A stretch of 34,543 nt of DNA, taken from NCBI GenBank assembly GCA_025355995.1, contig JANXYQ010000058.1, forward strand, positions 1-34,543, given 5' to 3'. Positions 14,089 to 22,766 of this stretch are shown here, piece after piece (the first letter of the stretch is position 1; every line of letters starts with the position of its first letter). Source of the DNA: Spirochaetaceae bacterium (GTDB lineage: Bacteria; Spirochaetota; Spirochaetia; Treponematales; Rectinemataceae). Made by a program: the position numbers and the translations under genes. The notes under the pieces were generated by a model that was not told the origin of the DNA, made no database searches, and saw nothing but the letters and a program-made list of their open reading frames with translations.

Positions 14089-15087
14089 ATGGCGACTATA
14101 GACGACGTGGTGCGAGCATCGGGGATTTCGCGCAGCACTGTCTTCCGCTTCCTCAACGGAAGCCAGATCAGGCCCGCCGCGCGCGAGGCCATTCAAGGCG
14201 CGATGCGCGAGCTCAATTATTTCTTCGATCCCCGCGGAAGCCGCAGCGACATAGCCCTCGTGGTCTCAATCAAAGAGGATTTCGAGGGCGTAACGGTCTT
14301 CGGGGATATGGTCGCCGGCATCATGAGCAGGGCCGCCAGCCTCGGCCTCGCCGTCAAGCTCCATTCCGGTCAGGGCCCCCTCCTCGGCGAGGCGCAGAGG
14401 CTCCAGGCGGGCAAGAGGCGCGCGGGCGTCGTGTTCATCGGCAAGAGCGAGAGCGAGGAGGAGGCGGAATCCGCCGAGCTCGTAGCCTCCGGGATACCCC
14501 ACGTCTTCATCAACCGCGTCTTCGACGACCCGGGCAGGAGCTTCGTGTCCATCGACCAGCGGCGCGCCGCCCGCGAGGCGGTCGAGTACCTCCTGTCGCT
14601 CGGTTACGGCGACGTCGGCACCTGGGGCTGCCCCGCCGAATTCAGGGTCGACAGGGAGAAGATGGCGGGCTACCGGGAGGCCTTCGCCGCCCGGGGGCTG
14701 GCCCCCTCGGCCTCCTGCTTCGCGCGGGACGCCGACGGCGAGCTCGAGGCCGTCGCGCGCCGCCTCCTCGACGCGGGCTCCTTCCCGAGGGCCTGGCTCG
14801 GCCTCTCGGACATGCACCTCATGAGGCTCATCGCGGTGCTCCGGGAGCGCGGCCTCGAGGTGCCTCGCGACGTCGCCGTGGTCGGCATGGACGACCAGGA
14901 GACTTCCAAGTTCTTCTCGCCGCCGCTCAGCACGGTGAGGATTCCCTTCAGGCAGGCGGGGGCCTCGGCCGTGGACATCCTCCTCGACCTGATCGAGAAC
15001 CCCGCCGAGAGGTCGATACACATGTACTTGAAGCACGAGCTCGTCGTCCGCGAATCCTGCGGCGGGAGGACGGCCTCCCATGGATGA
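14089..15087 (+). CDS. LacI-family transcriptional regulator
   Basis: 332 aa. N-terminal helix-turn-helix and hinge (residues 2-50; TIDDVVRASGISRSTVFRFL, then 'AIQGAMRELNYF'), followed by a periplasmic-binding-protein-like sugar-sensing domain ('VVSIKEDFEGVTVFGDMVAG', 'VAVVGMDDQETSKFFSPPLS', 'TVRIPFRQAGASAVDILLDL'). The hinge region is short and the usual post-hinge 'GLI/GVI' strand is 'IALVVS'. First gene of the operon, overlapping the GH105 gene by eight bases, so it should respond to a rhamnogalacturonan-derived sugar and control its own operon. Whether it represses or activates cannot be told. ATG 14089 is preferred over an out-of-frame ATG at 14085. Confidence 0.92.
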   Translation: MATIDDVVRASGISRSTVFRFLNGSQIRPAAREAIQGAMRELNYFFDPRGSRSDIALVVSIKEDFEGVTVFGDMVAGIMSRAASLGLAVKLHSGQGPLLGEAQRLQAGKRRAGVVFIGKSESEEEAESAELVASGIPHVFINRVFDDPGRSFVSIDQRRAAREAVEYLLSLGYGDVGTWGCPAEFRVDREKMAGYREAFAARGLAPSASCFARDADGELEAVARRLLDAGSFPRAWLGLSDMHLMRLIAVLRERGLEVPRDVAVVGMDDQETSKFFSPPLSTVRIPFRQAGASAVDILLDLIENPAERSIHMYLKHELVVRESCGGRTASHG

Positions 15088-16096
15088 GAGCGGGATCCGC
15101 TCACTCATCGGCCTCGTCGTCGACCGGACGATGCGCCTGGACTTCTCCTGGGACTGGCCGGGCGGGGTGGCCCTCTACGGCGTCGCCCGCGCCTGGGAAG
15201 CGACGGGCGAGGAGCGCTACCTCGCCGCGATCAAGGCCTGGGTGGACGAGTATCTCGAGGTAGGGCTGCCTCCCTTCAACGTCAACGTCTGCGCCATGGG
15301 GCACTGCCTCATCACGCTGCACGAGGCTACGGGCGAGGACCGCTATATGGAGCTCGCCCTGCGCAAGGCCGCGTATATCGAGAAGGAGGCGCTCCGCTTC
15401 GGCGAAAGCGTGCTCCAGCATACGGTGTCGTCCAAGAACGATTTCCCGGGCCAGGCCTGGGCGGATACCCTCTTCATGGCGGCGTACTTCCTCCTGCGCA
15501 TGGGCCTCAAGGCCGGCAACAAGGCTTGGGTCGACGACGCCCTCGCCCAATATTATTGGCACGAGGAGCTCCTCCAGGATCCGATCACAAATCTCTACTA
15601 CCACGGCTACGACGACTCGAGGAAGGATCACATGTCGGGGATATTCTGGGCGCGCGCGAACGCCTGGGCCGCCTACACGATGGCCCGCGCCCTCGAGCTC
15701 ACCGACTATCTATACCCGATGCACATGCAGATCGACGGATCCCTCCGCGACCAGCTCGCGGCCCTCGCGAGGCTCCAGGCGCCCGAGGGGCTTTGGCATA
15801 CGGTGCTGGACGACGGCTCCTCCTACTGCGAGACCTCGGCCTCGGCGGGGATAGCGGCAGCCATCGCGCTCCGGGGCTATCCCCTGCACCGCAAGCGCCT
15901 CGAGCGCGCGGCGGCGGGCATCGCCGCGAATATCTCCGCCGACGGGTCGGTGCTGAGCGTTTCCGGAGGGACGGCGGTGATGCCGGACGTCGAGGCGTAC
16001 CGGCGAATACCGAGGAAGCGGGTCCAGGGCTGGGGCCAGGGCCTCGCCCTCGCTTTCCTCTCGGCGCTTCTGCTATCGGGACGCAAGGAGGCCTAG
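15080..16096 (+). CDS. GH105 unsaturated rhamnogalacturonyl hydrolase (YteR/YesR type)
   Basis: 338 aa, usual family size, an (alpha/alpha)6 barrel. It removes the 4,5-unsaturated galacturonyl residue left by rhamnogalacturonan lyases from the non-reducing end of oligosaccharides, by hydrating the double bond. The catalytic Asp should be Asp129 in QAWADTLFMAAYF, matching Asp143 of B. subtilis YteR. 'HGYDDSRKDHMSGIFWARANAWA' and 'CETSASAGIAAAIA' are typical active-site segments. No signal peptide, so it acts in the cytoplasm on imported oligosaccharides, consistent with the downstream importer. The start ATG 15080 overlaps the regulator gene by eight bases. AAGGAGG at its end serves the next gene. 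Confidence 0.9.
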   Translation: MDESGIRSLIGLVVDRTMRLDFSWDWPGGVALYGVARAWEATGEERYLAAIKAWVDEYLEVGLPPFNVNVCAMGHCLITLHEATGEDRYMELALRKAAYIEKEALRFGESVLQHTVSSKNDFPGQAWADTLFMAAYFLLRMGLKAGNKAWVDDALAQYYWHEELLQDPITNLYYHGYDDSRKDHMSGIFWARANAWAAYTMARALELTDYLYPMHMQIDGSLRDQLAALARLQAPEGLWHTVLDDGSSYCETSASAGIAAAIALRGYPLHRKRLERAAAGIAANISADGSVLSVSGGTAVMPDVEAYRRIPRKRVQGWGQGLALAFLSALLLSGRKEA

Positions 16097-16098
16097 CG

Positions 16099-16992
16099 AT
16101 GGTAAAGAGGCGATCGGTAGGCCAGCTCTACGCCCTCATCGCCCTCCCTCTCCTCATCCTCCTCCTCTTCTGCTACGTCCCCATGCTCGGCGTCCTCATA
16201 TCCTTCCAGGACTACAGCATCTTCAAGGGCTTTTTCCATTCCAGGTGGGTGGGCCTCGCGGTCTTCGAGGAGATATTCCGCAACAAGTCCTTCTGGAACG
16301 CCCTGCGCAACACGCTGTCGCTCAACGCGCTCAACCTCGTCCTCGGCTTCCCCGCGCCGATCGCCCTCGCCCTCCTCCTCAACGAAGTGCGCTCCAGGCC
16401 CTTCAAGAGGCTCCTGCAGAGCACCCTCTACCTCCCCCACTTCCTCTCCTGGGCCATCATCGGCTCCATGGCGCTCCAGCTCCTCGGGGACCACACGGGC
16501 ATCGTCAACGCCCTCATCGAGAGGGCGGGCGGCACGATCATCCCCTTCCTCTCGAACAAGTGGGCCTGGCTATTCACCTACCAAGGCGTTTGGATCTGGC
16601 AGAGCGCGGGCTGGGGCACCATCCTCTACCTCGCCGCGATGACGGGGATCAATCCCGAGCTCTTCGAGGCCGCCGAGGTCGACGGGGCGGGGCGGTGGCG
16701 CAAGATGTGGAGCATCACCCTTCCCGGGATCGCGCCCACGATGATCATCCTCCTGGTGCTCCAGATCGGCCGGGCGGTGAACATCGGCTTCGAGCAGCCT
16801 TATATGCTCGGGAACGACCTCGTGCAGAACTTCTCCGAGGTGATCAGCACCTACGTCTACCAGGTGGGCATCAAGTCCGCCCGCTTCAACGTGGGCACGG
16901 CGGTCGGCCTGTTCCAATCCGTCGTGGGACTCGTCCTCCTCCTCGGGGCGAACGCGATTTCGAAGCGGAGCGGCGGGGAGGGCATATGGTAA
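16099..16992 (+). CDS. Carbohydrate ABC transporter permease, LplB type
   Basis: 297 aa, integral membrane protein with about six helices. N-terminal MVKRRSVGQLYALIALPLLI, a long loop 'LISFQDYSIFKGF', and the permease EAA motif 'ELFEAAEVDGAGRWRKMWSITLPG', which docks the ATPase. It closely resembles LplB/YteP-type subunits that import oligosaccharides such as those from rhamnogalacturonan or alginate. AAGGAGG (16085-16091) lies seven bases before ATG 16099; three bases separate it from the GH105 stop. It overlaps the second permease by seven bases and should form a heterodimer with it. No ATPase gene follows in the operon. Confidence 0.93.
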   Translation: MVKRRSVGQLYALIALPLLILLLFCYVPMLGVLISFQDYSIFKGFFHSRWVGLAVFEEIFRNKSFWNALRNTLSLNALNLVLGFPAPIALALLLNEVRSRPFKRLLQSTLYLPHFLSWAIIGSMALQLLGDHTGIVNALIERAGGTIIPFLSNKWAWLFTYQGVWIWQSAGWGTILYLAAMTGINPELFEAAEVDGAGRWRKMWSITLPGIAPTMIILLVLQIGRAVNIGFEQPYMLGNDLVQNFSEVISTYVYQVGIKSARFNVGTAVGLFQSVVGLVLLLGANAISKRSGGEGIW

Positions 16993-17867
16993 TCGGATCG
17001 CGCGTACGCGGAAAGGCCGAGGCCGTATTGATCGCGCTGGCCCTCTCGCTCGTCGCTGCCGCCTGCCTCGTCCCGGTCGCCTACGAGCTCTCGCTATCCT
17101 TGAGCTCCAACACCGCGGTCCTGTCCCGCAGGGTGGGACTCATCCCCGTCGAGCCCACGCTCAACTCCTACCGCGAGATCCTGAAGGACGGCTCGGTCAT
17201 GCGGGCCTTGGGCTTCAGCGCGTGGCTCACGACCGTGTTCACCGCGGTGGCCATGGCGCTCACGACCGCCCTGGCCTATCCCCTCACGCGTCCCGAGCTC
17301 AAGGGCCGCGGCCTCATCATGACCCTCATCGTGGTCACGATGTACTTCTCGGGGGGAATCCTCCCGCTGTACATACTCGTCAAGTCCCTCGGCCTCATGA
17401 ATACGATGTGGGCCCTCATCCTCCCCCTCGCCATCAGCCCCTTCAACGTGATCATCATGCGCACCTCGATCGCGGGCATCCCCGAGTCCCTGACCGAGTC
17501 GGCCCTCATGGACGGGGCCTCGTACTTCACCATCCTCAGGCGCATCATCCTGCCGCTCTCGCTGCCGATCATCGCCACCTTGAGCCTCTTCTACGCGGTC
17601 GGGCGCTGGAACACCTTCCAGGACGCCCTCTTCTACATTACCAAGACGACCATGTACACCCTTCAGCTCAAGCTCAGCTACATAGTCATGAACAATACCC
17701 AGCCCGAGATCTTCATGTCCGAGGGCGCGGAGTCCCGGCTCTCGGTCGTGCCGGCCGCGCTGACGGCCGCCACGGTCATGGTCGCCACCTTGCCGATCCT
17801 CTGCGTCTACCCCTGGCTGCAGCGCTATTTCATCAAGGGCGTCATGGTGGGCTCCATCAAGGAATAG
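16986..17867 (+). CDS. Carbohydrate ABC transporter permease, YtcP type
   Basis: 293 aa, about six membrane helices. N-terminal 'AVLIALALSLVAAACLVPVA', the segment 'MYFSGGILPLYILVKSLGL', typical of YtcP/AraQ-like subunits, the EAA motif 'ESLTESALMDGASYFTILRR', and a C-terminal 'PWLQRYFIKGVMVGSIKE', almost diagnostic for the YtcP group. It is the partner of the upstream LplB-type permease. ATG 16986 overlaps that gene by seven bases, so translation is coupled. A small stem-loop follows before the binding-protein gene. Confidence 0.94.
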   Translation: MVIGSRVRGKAEAVLIALALSLVAAACLVPVAYELSLSLSSNTAVLSRRVGLIPVEPTLNSYREILKDGSVMRALGFSAWLTTVFTAVAMALTTALAYPLTRPELKGRGLIMTLIVVTMYFSGGILPLYILVKSLGLMNTMWALILPLAISPFNVIIMRTSIAGIPESLTESALMDGASYFTILRRIILPLSLPIIATLSLFYAVGRWNTFQDALFYITKTTMYTLQLKLSYIVMNNTQPEIFMSEGAESRLSVVPAALTAATVMVATLPILCVYPWLQRYFIKGVMVGSIKE

Positions 17868-17887
17868 AAACCCCGTCGAGAGGGTTT
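17868..17887 (+). repeat. Stem-loop between permease and binding-protein genes
   Basis: AAACCC (17868-17873) and GGGTTT (17882-17887) pair across eight bases immediately after the permease stop. Such intercistronic hairpins can protect or separate mRNA segments so that the binding protein is made in excess; here that is inference. Confidence 0.4.
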
Positions 17888-17916
17888 TCGATATCGATGA
17901 GAAGAAGGAGACTGGC

Positions 17917-19446
17917 ATGAAAAGATTGGCATTGGCTCTCGTCGCGCTCGCCGTCGTCTCGATGGCCTTCGCGGCTCCGCAGAGGACTCTGAAGCTCGAG
18001 ATCTTCGATCGAGGGAACCTCCAGCCGGGGGTGCTCGAGAACGGCCCGCCCGCCCAGTGGATCCAGAAGGCCTTCGGCGATCCCAACAACGTCAAGATCG
18101 AGTGGGTCCTGGTGCCCCGTCCCAAGGAAGTCGAGAAGCTCAACCTCATGATGGCCGCGGGCGACGCCCCCGACCTCTGCTTCACCTACGACGCGGTCCT
18201 CGTCGCCAACTACGCGAACCAGGGCGGCCTCGCCGACCTGACGAAGCTCATGACATCCTCCGGCTCCACCCTCGCGTCCTTCGTGGGCAAGGAAGCCCTC
18301 GACTACGGCGTCTTCGACGGGAAGCAGTACGCGGTCCCCGGCAAGCGCCAGCTCCTGGGGATCTCCGGCACCTGGATCCGCAAGGACTGGCTGGACAAGC
18401 TCGGCCTCCCCGTGCCCAAGACCCGCGACGAGTGGCTCAAGGCGGTGCGCCTCTTCAAGGAGAAGGATCCCGGCAAGGTCGGCGCTAACCTGGTGCCCGT
18501 CGGGGACGCGGGCCTCAATATCAACCTGGCCTATTCCTTCTACAAGCCGAGCGCCGAGCGCGAGCGCTCCGGGTGGATCGGGCCGTCGAGCACCAGGCCC
18601 AACCACGACATGGGCATAGCCGGCGTCAAGGAGGGCCTCAAGTTCGCCAACATGCTCAACGCCGAGGGCCTCCTGCCCAAGGACTGGGCCCTCTGGCCGA
18701 AGAACGACATGCTCAACCTCCAGGGCCTCGTCTCCAACGGATACGTCGGCACGATAACGAACAATCTCGCCTATCCCTGGTTCTACAACCTGATGCCGGC
18801 CATCCAGAAGAACGCCCCGGACTGCGTATGGGCGCCCTGCGACCCCTTCACGAACTCCGAGGGCAAGGCGCCCAAGTACATCTACAGCCCCATCGGCATC
18901 TTCAACTTCGTGCCCGCCTCCTCGAAGAACGCCGACCTCGTCGTCAAGTACCTCAATTGGATGGCCGACCTCAAGAACATGACCAAGATCATGTTCGGCG
19001 ACGCCGGCGTCCATTACGACCTCGACGCGAACGGCCTCATCATCCCCCGCAAGCTCACGGGCGACCAGGTCTGGGAGGCGGGGAACATCCTCGACCGCAC
19101 GATCATCCTCAACGGCCGGCCCTACGACTCGATCGACAAGGCGATCATGGCCCAGACCGCCGCCTGGGTGGACGCCAAGTATCCCGCGAAGGCCTTCATC
19201 GACCACTACAAGATGGTGCAGAAGGACGGCGTGCCGCCCGTCCGCATCGCCAACCCGCCCGATACCCTCGCCAAGCAGGGCACCCAGCTGATGGACAAGG
19301 CCGAAGAGATGATGAAGCAGCTCATCATGGCGAAACCCGCCGAGTTCGACGCCATGTTCGACTCCCTACTCAAGGAGTGGTTGGACATGGGCGGCAGGCA
19401 GGTCAAGGCCGACATGCTCGCCCAGTACGACAAGGAGCACAAGTAA
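17917..19446 (+). CDS. Extracellular solute-binding protein, LplA type
   Basis: 509 aa. Signal peptide MKRLALALVALAVVSMAFA, apparently cleaved before APQ; there is no lipobox Cys, so it should be a free periplasmic protein, unlike Gram-positive LplA lipoproteins. The binding-protein fold shows 'KLNLMMAAGDAPDLCFTYD', 'GISGTWIRKDWLDKLGLPVP' (common to this group), 'FNFVPASSKNADLVVKYLNW' and a late 'MVQKDGVPPVRIANPP'. It captures the oligosaccharide for the two permeases upstream. AAGGAG precedes ATG 17917. Ligand specificity, probably an unsaturated rhamnogalacturonan oligosaccharide, is inferred from the GH105 and acetylesterase neighbours. Confidence 0.92.
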   Translation: MKRLALALVALAVVSMAFAAPQRTLKLEIFDRGNLQPGVLENGPPAQWIQKAFGDPNNVKIEWVLVPRPKEVEKLNLMMAAGDAPDLCFTYDAVLVANYANQGGLADLTKLMTSSGSTLASFVGKEALDYGVFDGKQYAVPGKRQLLGISGTWIRKDWLDKLGLPVPKTRDEWLKAVRLFKEKDPGKVGANLVPVGDAGLNINLAYSFYKPSAERERSGWIGPSSTRPNHDMGIAGVKEGLKFANMLNAEGLLPKDWALWPKNDMLNLQGLVSNGYVGTITNNLAYPWFYNLMPAIQKNAPDCVWAPCDPFTNSEGKAPKYIYSPIGIFNFVPASSKNADLVVKYLNWMADLKNMTKIMFGDAGVHYDLDANGLIIPRKLTGDQVWEAGNILDRTIILNGRPYDSIDKAIMAQTAAWVDAKYPAKAFIDHYKMVQKDGVPPVRIANPPDTLAKQGTQLMDKAEEMMKQLIMAKPAEFDAMFDSLLKEWLDMGGRQVKADMLAQYDKEHK

Positions 19447-19455
19447 TAGCGGCCT

Positions 19456-19472
19456 GGGCGCGCCAAGCGCCC
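19456..19472 (+). repeat. Intercistronic stem-loop after the binding-protein gene
   Basis: GGGCGC (19456-19461) pairs with GCGCCC (19467-19472) over loop GCCAA, eight bases after the stop. No T-run follows, so it is more likely a transcript-stabilising or partial-attenuation hairpin than a full terminator. The rest of the 97-base gap is GC-rich with no other clear feature. Confidence 0.5.
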
Positions 19473-19543
19473 GCGGCCCGGGGTGGCGGCCCGGGGCGGG
19501 GAAGGACCCCGTCGCGGGTCGCCGCCGGTTTTCGGAGGCGGGA

Positions 19544-20566
19544 ATGAGATCGTTCGAGGCCGAGCTGCCCGAGGGCAACTATCGCGCGACCCTGACCCTC
19601 GGCGGCCCCTCCTCCACGACAGTTTGGGCCGAGACCCGCCGCCTCATGCTCGAGGAGCTGCCCCTGGGCCCGGGGGAAACCCTGCGCCGCGCCATCGCGC
19701 TCAACGTGAGGAGTCACCGCCTCGCGCCGCCGCCGCCCAACGCCCCGGGCGGGCGGGAGGTCGTCCTGAACGAAGGGGAGAGGGGCTCCCCAGACTGGGA
19801 CGGAAAGCTCAGCCTCGGCTTCGAGGGCTCGGCGCCGTCGGTCCTCGACGTGGAGCTGCAGGCGGCGCCCGAGCTGCCGACCCTCTATCTCGCCGGCGAC
19901 TCGACCGTGGCCGACCAGGCCGCGGCGCCCTACGCGAGCTGGGGGCAGATCCTCCCGCGATTCCTCGGTCCCGAGATCGCGGTGGCCAACCACGCCGAGT
20001 CCGGGGAGACCCTCAAGTCCTTCATCTCCTCCTTGAGGCTAGCCAAGGTCCTCGAGCGGATGCGCGGGGGCGACTACTTCCTCATCCAGTTCGGGCACAA
20101 CGACCAGAAGCGCGAGTGGCCCCAGACCTACGCCGACGCGAGCGGCAGCTTCAAGGCCTACCTCCGGGCCTATATCGCCGAGGCTAGGCTGCGCGACGCG
20201 ACGCCCATTCTCGCCACGCCGCCCCAGCGGCGCAGGTTCGGCCCCGACGGCAGGGTGGAAAACACGCACGGCCCCTACCCGGACGCCGTCCGCGAGCTCG
20301 CGGTCGAGGAGGGCCTCGTCCTCGTCGACCTCGATGCCGCGAGCCGAGCCCTCTACGAGGCCCTGGGCCCGGAGAGCTCGCGCCGCGCCTTCGCGGTCGC
20401 CGGCGACGAGACCCATCACGGCCTCTACGGCGCCAAGGAGCTGGCCAAGTGCGTCGCCCTCGCCCTGCGAGGCTCGGCACTCCCCCTGGCGGCCTGGGTC
20501 TCCCCCGATCTCGGCCCCTACGACCCCTCGCGGCCGGGCGCGCACGGGCCTGTATTGTCGAATTGA
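19544..20566 (+). CDS. GDSL/SGNH rhamnogalacturonan acetylesterase-like (CE12)
   Basis: 340 aa. The N-terminal 110 residues look like a beta-sandwich ('[20 protein letters not shown]', '[14 protein letters not shown]') seen in front of some CE12 esterases. The SGNH hydrolase follows: [12 protein letters not shown] (Ser120), [12 protein letters not shown] (Gly154), IQFGHNDQK (Asn186) and a C-terminal Asp/His pair in [11 protein letters not shown]. It removes acetyl groups from rhamnogalacturonan fragments. No signal peptide is visible, so it probably deacetylates imported oligosaccharides in the cytoplasm so that GH105 can act. GGAGG is five bases before ATG 19544. Last gene of the operon; the next unit has its own promoter overlapping its 3' end. 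Confidence 0.88.
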   Translation: MRSFEAELPEGNYRATLTLGGPSSTTVWAETRRLMLEELPLGPGETLRRAIALNVRSHRLAPPPPNAPGGREVVLNEGERGSPDWDGKLSLGFEGSAPSVLDVELQAAPELPTLYLAGDSTVADQAAAPYASWGQILPRFLGPEIAVANHAESGETLKSFISSLRLAKVLERMRGGDYFLIQFGHNDQKREWPQTYADASGSFKAYLRAYIAEARLRDATPILATPPQRRRFGPDGRVENTHGPYPDAVRELAVEEGLVLVDLDAASRALYEALGPESSRRAFAVAGDETHHGLYGAKELAKCVALALRGSALPLAAWVSPDLGPYDPSRPGAHGPVLSN

Positions 20567-20582
20567 GCTTCTTTCGTATACC
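20555..20582 (+). promoter_or_regulatory. Promoter of the small-ORF/prfA operon (leaderless type)
   Basis: TTGTCG (20555-20560), a 16-base spacer and TATACC (20577-20582) predict a start near 20589, two bases before ATG 20591. The -35 box lies within the last codons of the esterase gene. Confidence 0.5.
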
Positions 20583-20590
20583 ATACTCGC

Positions 20591-20764
20591 ATGAGGCTAG
20601 AGATAAATTCCCGCGGCAACGGAGCCTGTCCCCTTTGCTCGGCGAGCGGCGACTGCCGCATCCAGCGCATGCTCGCCGCCGGAGTCGTCGAGGCGGGCGC
20701 CGCGACCGAGATGGAGATCGTGGTCTACTCCTGCCCCTACTTCTCCGAGAGGGAAGGATCTTGA
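20591..20764 (+). CDS. Small four-cysteine protein upstream of prfA
   Basis: 57 aa, not recognised. Cys at positions 13, 16, 22 and 48 ([15 protein letters not shown], then VVYSCPYF) could bind a metal in a zinc-ribbon-like way. The gene is likely real for three reasons. A promoter is positioned exactly for ATG 20591. The product has ordinary amphipathic composition. Its TGA overlaps the TTG start of prfA (TTGA, 20761-20764), a coupling typical of true genes. It may help control or assist release-factor synthesis, or be an unrelated passenger; nothing in the sequence decides. Confidence 0.6.
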   Translation: MRLEINSRGNGACPLCSASGDCRIQRMLAAGVVEAGAATEMEIVVYSCPYFSEREGS

Positions 20765-21828
20765 TAGACAAGTTGAACGCCATATCCGCGAGGCTCCGCG
20801 CCCTCGACGACGAGGTCGCCGACCCCGGCCTGGCCAGGGACGCCGCGCGCTACCGCGAGGCGATGCGCGAGCGTTCACGCCTCGGCGTCGTGGACGGCCT
20901 CTACGCCGAGTACAAGTCCGTGATCGGCTCCCTCGAGGGCGCCAAGTCCCTCGCCAAGGAAGAGGGCGACCCGGAGATGCGCGATCTCGCCCGCGAGGAG
21001 GCGAAGGAGCTCGAGGCGCGCCGCGTGGCCCTCGAGGCGAGGCTCCAGGACCTCATCGCCCCGCGCGACGTGTTGGCCGACAAGCCCGCCATCGTCGAGA
21101 TACGCGCGGGGACCGGCGGCGACGAGGCCGCCCTCTTCGCCTCGGACCTCTTCCGCATGTACTCGCGCTTCGCGGAGAAGAAGGGCTGGAAGATCGAGGT
21201 CATGGAAGGCTCGCTCACCGAGCTCGGCGGGATGCGCGAGATCGTCTTCTCGGTGACGGGCGACGCCGTATACGAGTGCATGCGCTGGGAATCGGGCGTG
21301 CACCGGGTCCAGCGCGTGCCCGCTACGGAGGGCTCGGGCCGCATACACACGAGCGCGGTCACCGTCGCCGTCCTCCCCGAGATGGAGGAGACCGAGGTGG
21401 AGATCCGCGACCAGGACATCAGGATGGACATGATGCGCTCGTCCGGCCCGGGAGGCCAGAGCGTCAATACGACCGACTCCGCCGTCCGCCTCACGCATAT
21501 CCCCACCGGCCTCGTCGTGCACTGCCAGGACGAGAAGAGCCAGCTCAAGAACAAGGCCAAGGCCATGCGCATCCTCCGCGCCAGGCTCTTCGAGCTCGAG
21601 GACTCCAAGCGCCAGGCCGAGCGCGCCGCCGAGCGCAAGAGCATGGTCGGCTCCGGCGATCGCTCCGAGCGCATCCGCACCTACAACTACCCACAGAACC
21701 GCATCACCGACCATCGCATCAACCTCACGCTCTACAAGCTCGAGCTGGCTATGGAAGGGGACATCGACGAACTCGTCGACGCCCTCGTGCGCGCCGCCAG
21801 GGAGGCGGATATGAAGGCCCAGACATGA
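20761..21828 (+). CDS. prfA: Peptide chain release factor 1
   Basis: 355 aa, standard RF1 length. It terminates translation at UAA and UAG in the ribosome. The anticodon-like tripeptide is PAT (187-189, in [18 protein letters not shown]), which marks RF1, not RF2 (SPF). The peptidyl-tRNA hydrolysis motif GGQ is at 231-233 in [19 protein letters not shown]. Domain 1 is the helical N-terminus with '[20 protein letters not shown]' at the junction. The start is TTG 20761, overlapping the small Cys ORF stop; the frame is open upstream but the RF1 N-terminus (MIDKL) begins here and GAGAGGGAAGGA precedes it. ATGA overlap with prmC, which methylates this GGQ glutamine. Confidence 0.96.
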   Translation: MIDKLNAISARLRALDDEVADPGLARDAARYREAMRERSRLGVVDGLYAEYKSVIGSLEGAKSLAKEEGDPEMRDLAREEAKELEARRVALEARLQDLIAPRDVLADKPAIVEIRAGTGGDEAALFASDLFRMYSRFAEKKGWKIEVMEGSLTELGGMREIVFSVTGDAVYECMRWESGVHRVQRVPATEGSGRIHTSAVTVAVLPEMEETEVEIRDQDIRMDMMRSSGPGGQSVNTTDSAVRLTHIPTGLVVHCQDEKSQLKNKAKAMRILRARLFELEDSKRQAERAAERKSMVGSGDRSERIRTYNYPQNRITDHRINLTLYKLELAMEGDIDELVDALVRAAREADMKAQT

Positions 21829-22766
21829 CCGCGAGGGAAGCGCTTCGGGAAGGAGCGGCCGCCCTCGCGGGGACGGAGACGCCTTTCCTGGACGCCTCCC
21901 TCCTCCTGGCGCGCGCCCTCGGGATCGACCGGACCCGCCTCCTCGCCTCCGGTCCGGACGAGGTCCCCGTGGGCGCGCTTTCCGCCTACCGCGAGAGCCT
22001 CGGCTCGCGCTCGCGCGGGCTTCCCGTCGCCTACATCGTAGGCTACAAGGAATTCTGGGGCAGGCGCTTCTCCGTCGATACGCGCGTACTCATCCCCCGC
22101 CCCGACACCGAGACCCTCGTCGAGGCGGCCTTGAAGTTAGGCGATATCATCTTGCGCGAGCATTTGGACGCATGCGAACCCGTTTTGCGGCCTGATGATT
22201 CGCAGAAGGAATCGCACTCGCTTCCTTCTGCTCGTGAACCCGCTTTGCGGGTTCACGAGTGCTGCACGGGCTCGGGCTGCGTCGCGATAAGCGTCGCGGC
22301 GGATCGGCCCGAGTGGGAAGTGTCGGCCTCGGACCTGTCGGAAGGCGCCCTCGAAGTGGCCCGGGCGAATGCGGCGTCGCACATCGCGCCTACCCGGGCC
22401 GGCGGCCCGATAGCCTTCGCGAGGAGCGACCTCCTGGGCTCCGTCCCCGCCGGCCTCGACCTCGTCCTCGCCAACCCGCCCTACGTGGGCGCCGCGGAGG
22501 CGAAGGCCCTCCTCGGGCGCGGATGGCGCGAGCCGAGCCTGGCCCTCGACGGGGGCCAGGACGGCCTGGACCTGGTCAGGCGCCTCGTGGGCGAGGCGGC
22601 CGCCGCCCTCGTCCCCGGCGGCGCCCTCCTCGTCGAGGCCGACCCGTCCCAGGCCGAGGCCGTGGCCGTGCTGTTTCGCGCATCGCGCCTCTCAGGCATC
22701 GAGGCCTTTCCCGACCTCGCCGGTCGGGCGCGCGTCACTTGTGGGAGGAAAGCGTGGACGACCTGA
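21825..22766 (+). CDS. prmC: Release factor glutamine methyltransferase with in-frame palindromic insert
   Basis: 313 aa against about 280 for typical members. It N5-methylates the Gln of the release-factor GGQ motif using S-adenosylmethionine. The N-terminal helical domain (1-85) ends in '[20 protein letters not shown]', then [11 protein letters not shown] (90-100), the SAM motif [11 protein letters not shown] (146-156) and the catalytic NPPY (217-220). Between residues 106 and 144 lies an extra stretch that relatives lack or keep much shorter, encoded by three consecutive hairpins (22173-22259). All motifs on both sides remain in frame, so the protein is probably active. Start ATG 21825 overlaps the prfA stop (ATGA); the gene overlaps rel by 13 bases. 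Confidence 0.93.
   Translation: MTAREALREGAAALAGTETPFLDASLLLARALGIDRTRLLASGPDEVPVGALSAYRESLGSRSRGLPVAYIVGYKEFWGRRFSVDTRVLIPRPDTETLVEAALKLGDIILREHLDACEPVLRPDDSQKESHSLPSAREPALRVHECCTGSGCVAISVAADRPEWEVSASDLSEGALEVARANAASHIAPTRAGGPIAFARSDLLGSVPAGLDLVLANPPYVGAAEAKALLGRGWREPSLALDGGQDGLDLVRRLVGEAAAALVPGGALLVEADPSQAEAVAVLFRASRLSGIEAFPDLAGRARVTCGRKAWTT
22173..22259 (+). repeat. Block of three palindromes inside prmC
   Basis: Three adjacent inverted repeats. First, TGCGAA / TTCGCA (22173-22178 and 22199-22204), with an inner CCG / CGG. Second, GCAGAAGGAA / TTCCTTCTGC (22202-22211 and 22222-22231, 10 bp). Third, CTCGTGAACCCGC / GCGGGTTCACGAG (22231-22243 and 22247-22259, 13 bp perfect, loop TTT). The first and third share a near-identical GAACCCG(T/C)TTTGCGG core. 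The block is less GC-rich than its surroundings and is translated in frame, like the palindromic elements known from Rickettsia genes. Confidence 0.75.

Noticed and set aside
22231-22259. 13-bp hairpin in prmC as a Rho-independent terminator
   Set aside because: No T-run follows, and it lies in frame inside a gene with conserved motifs on both sides.
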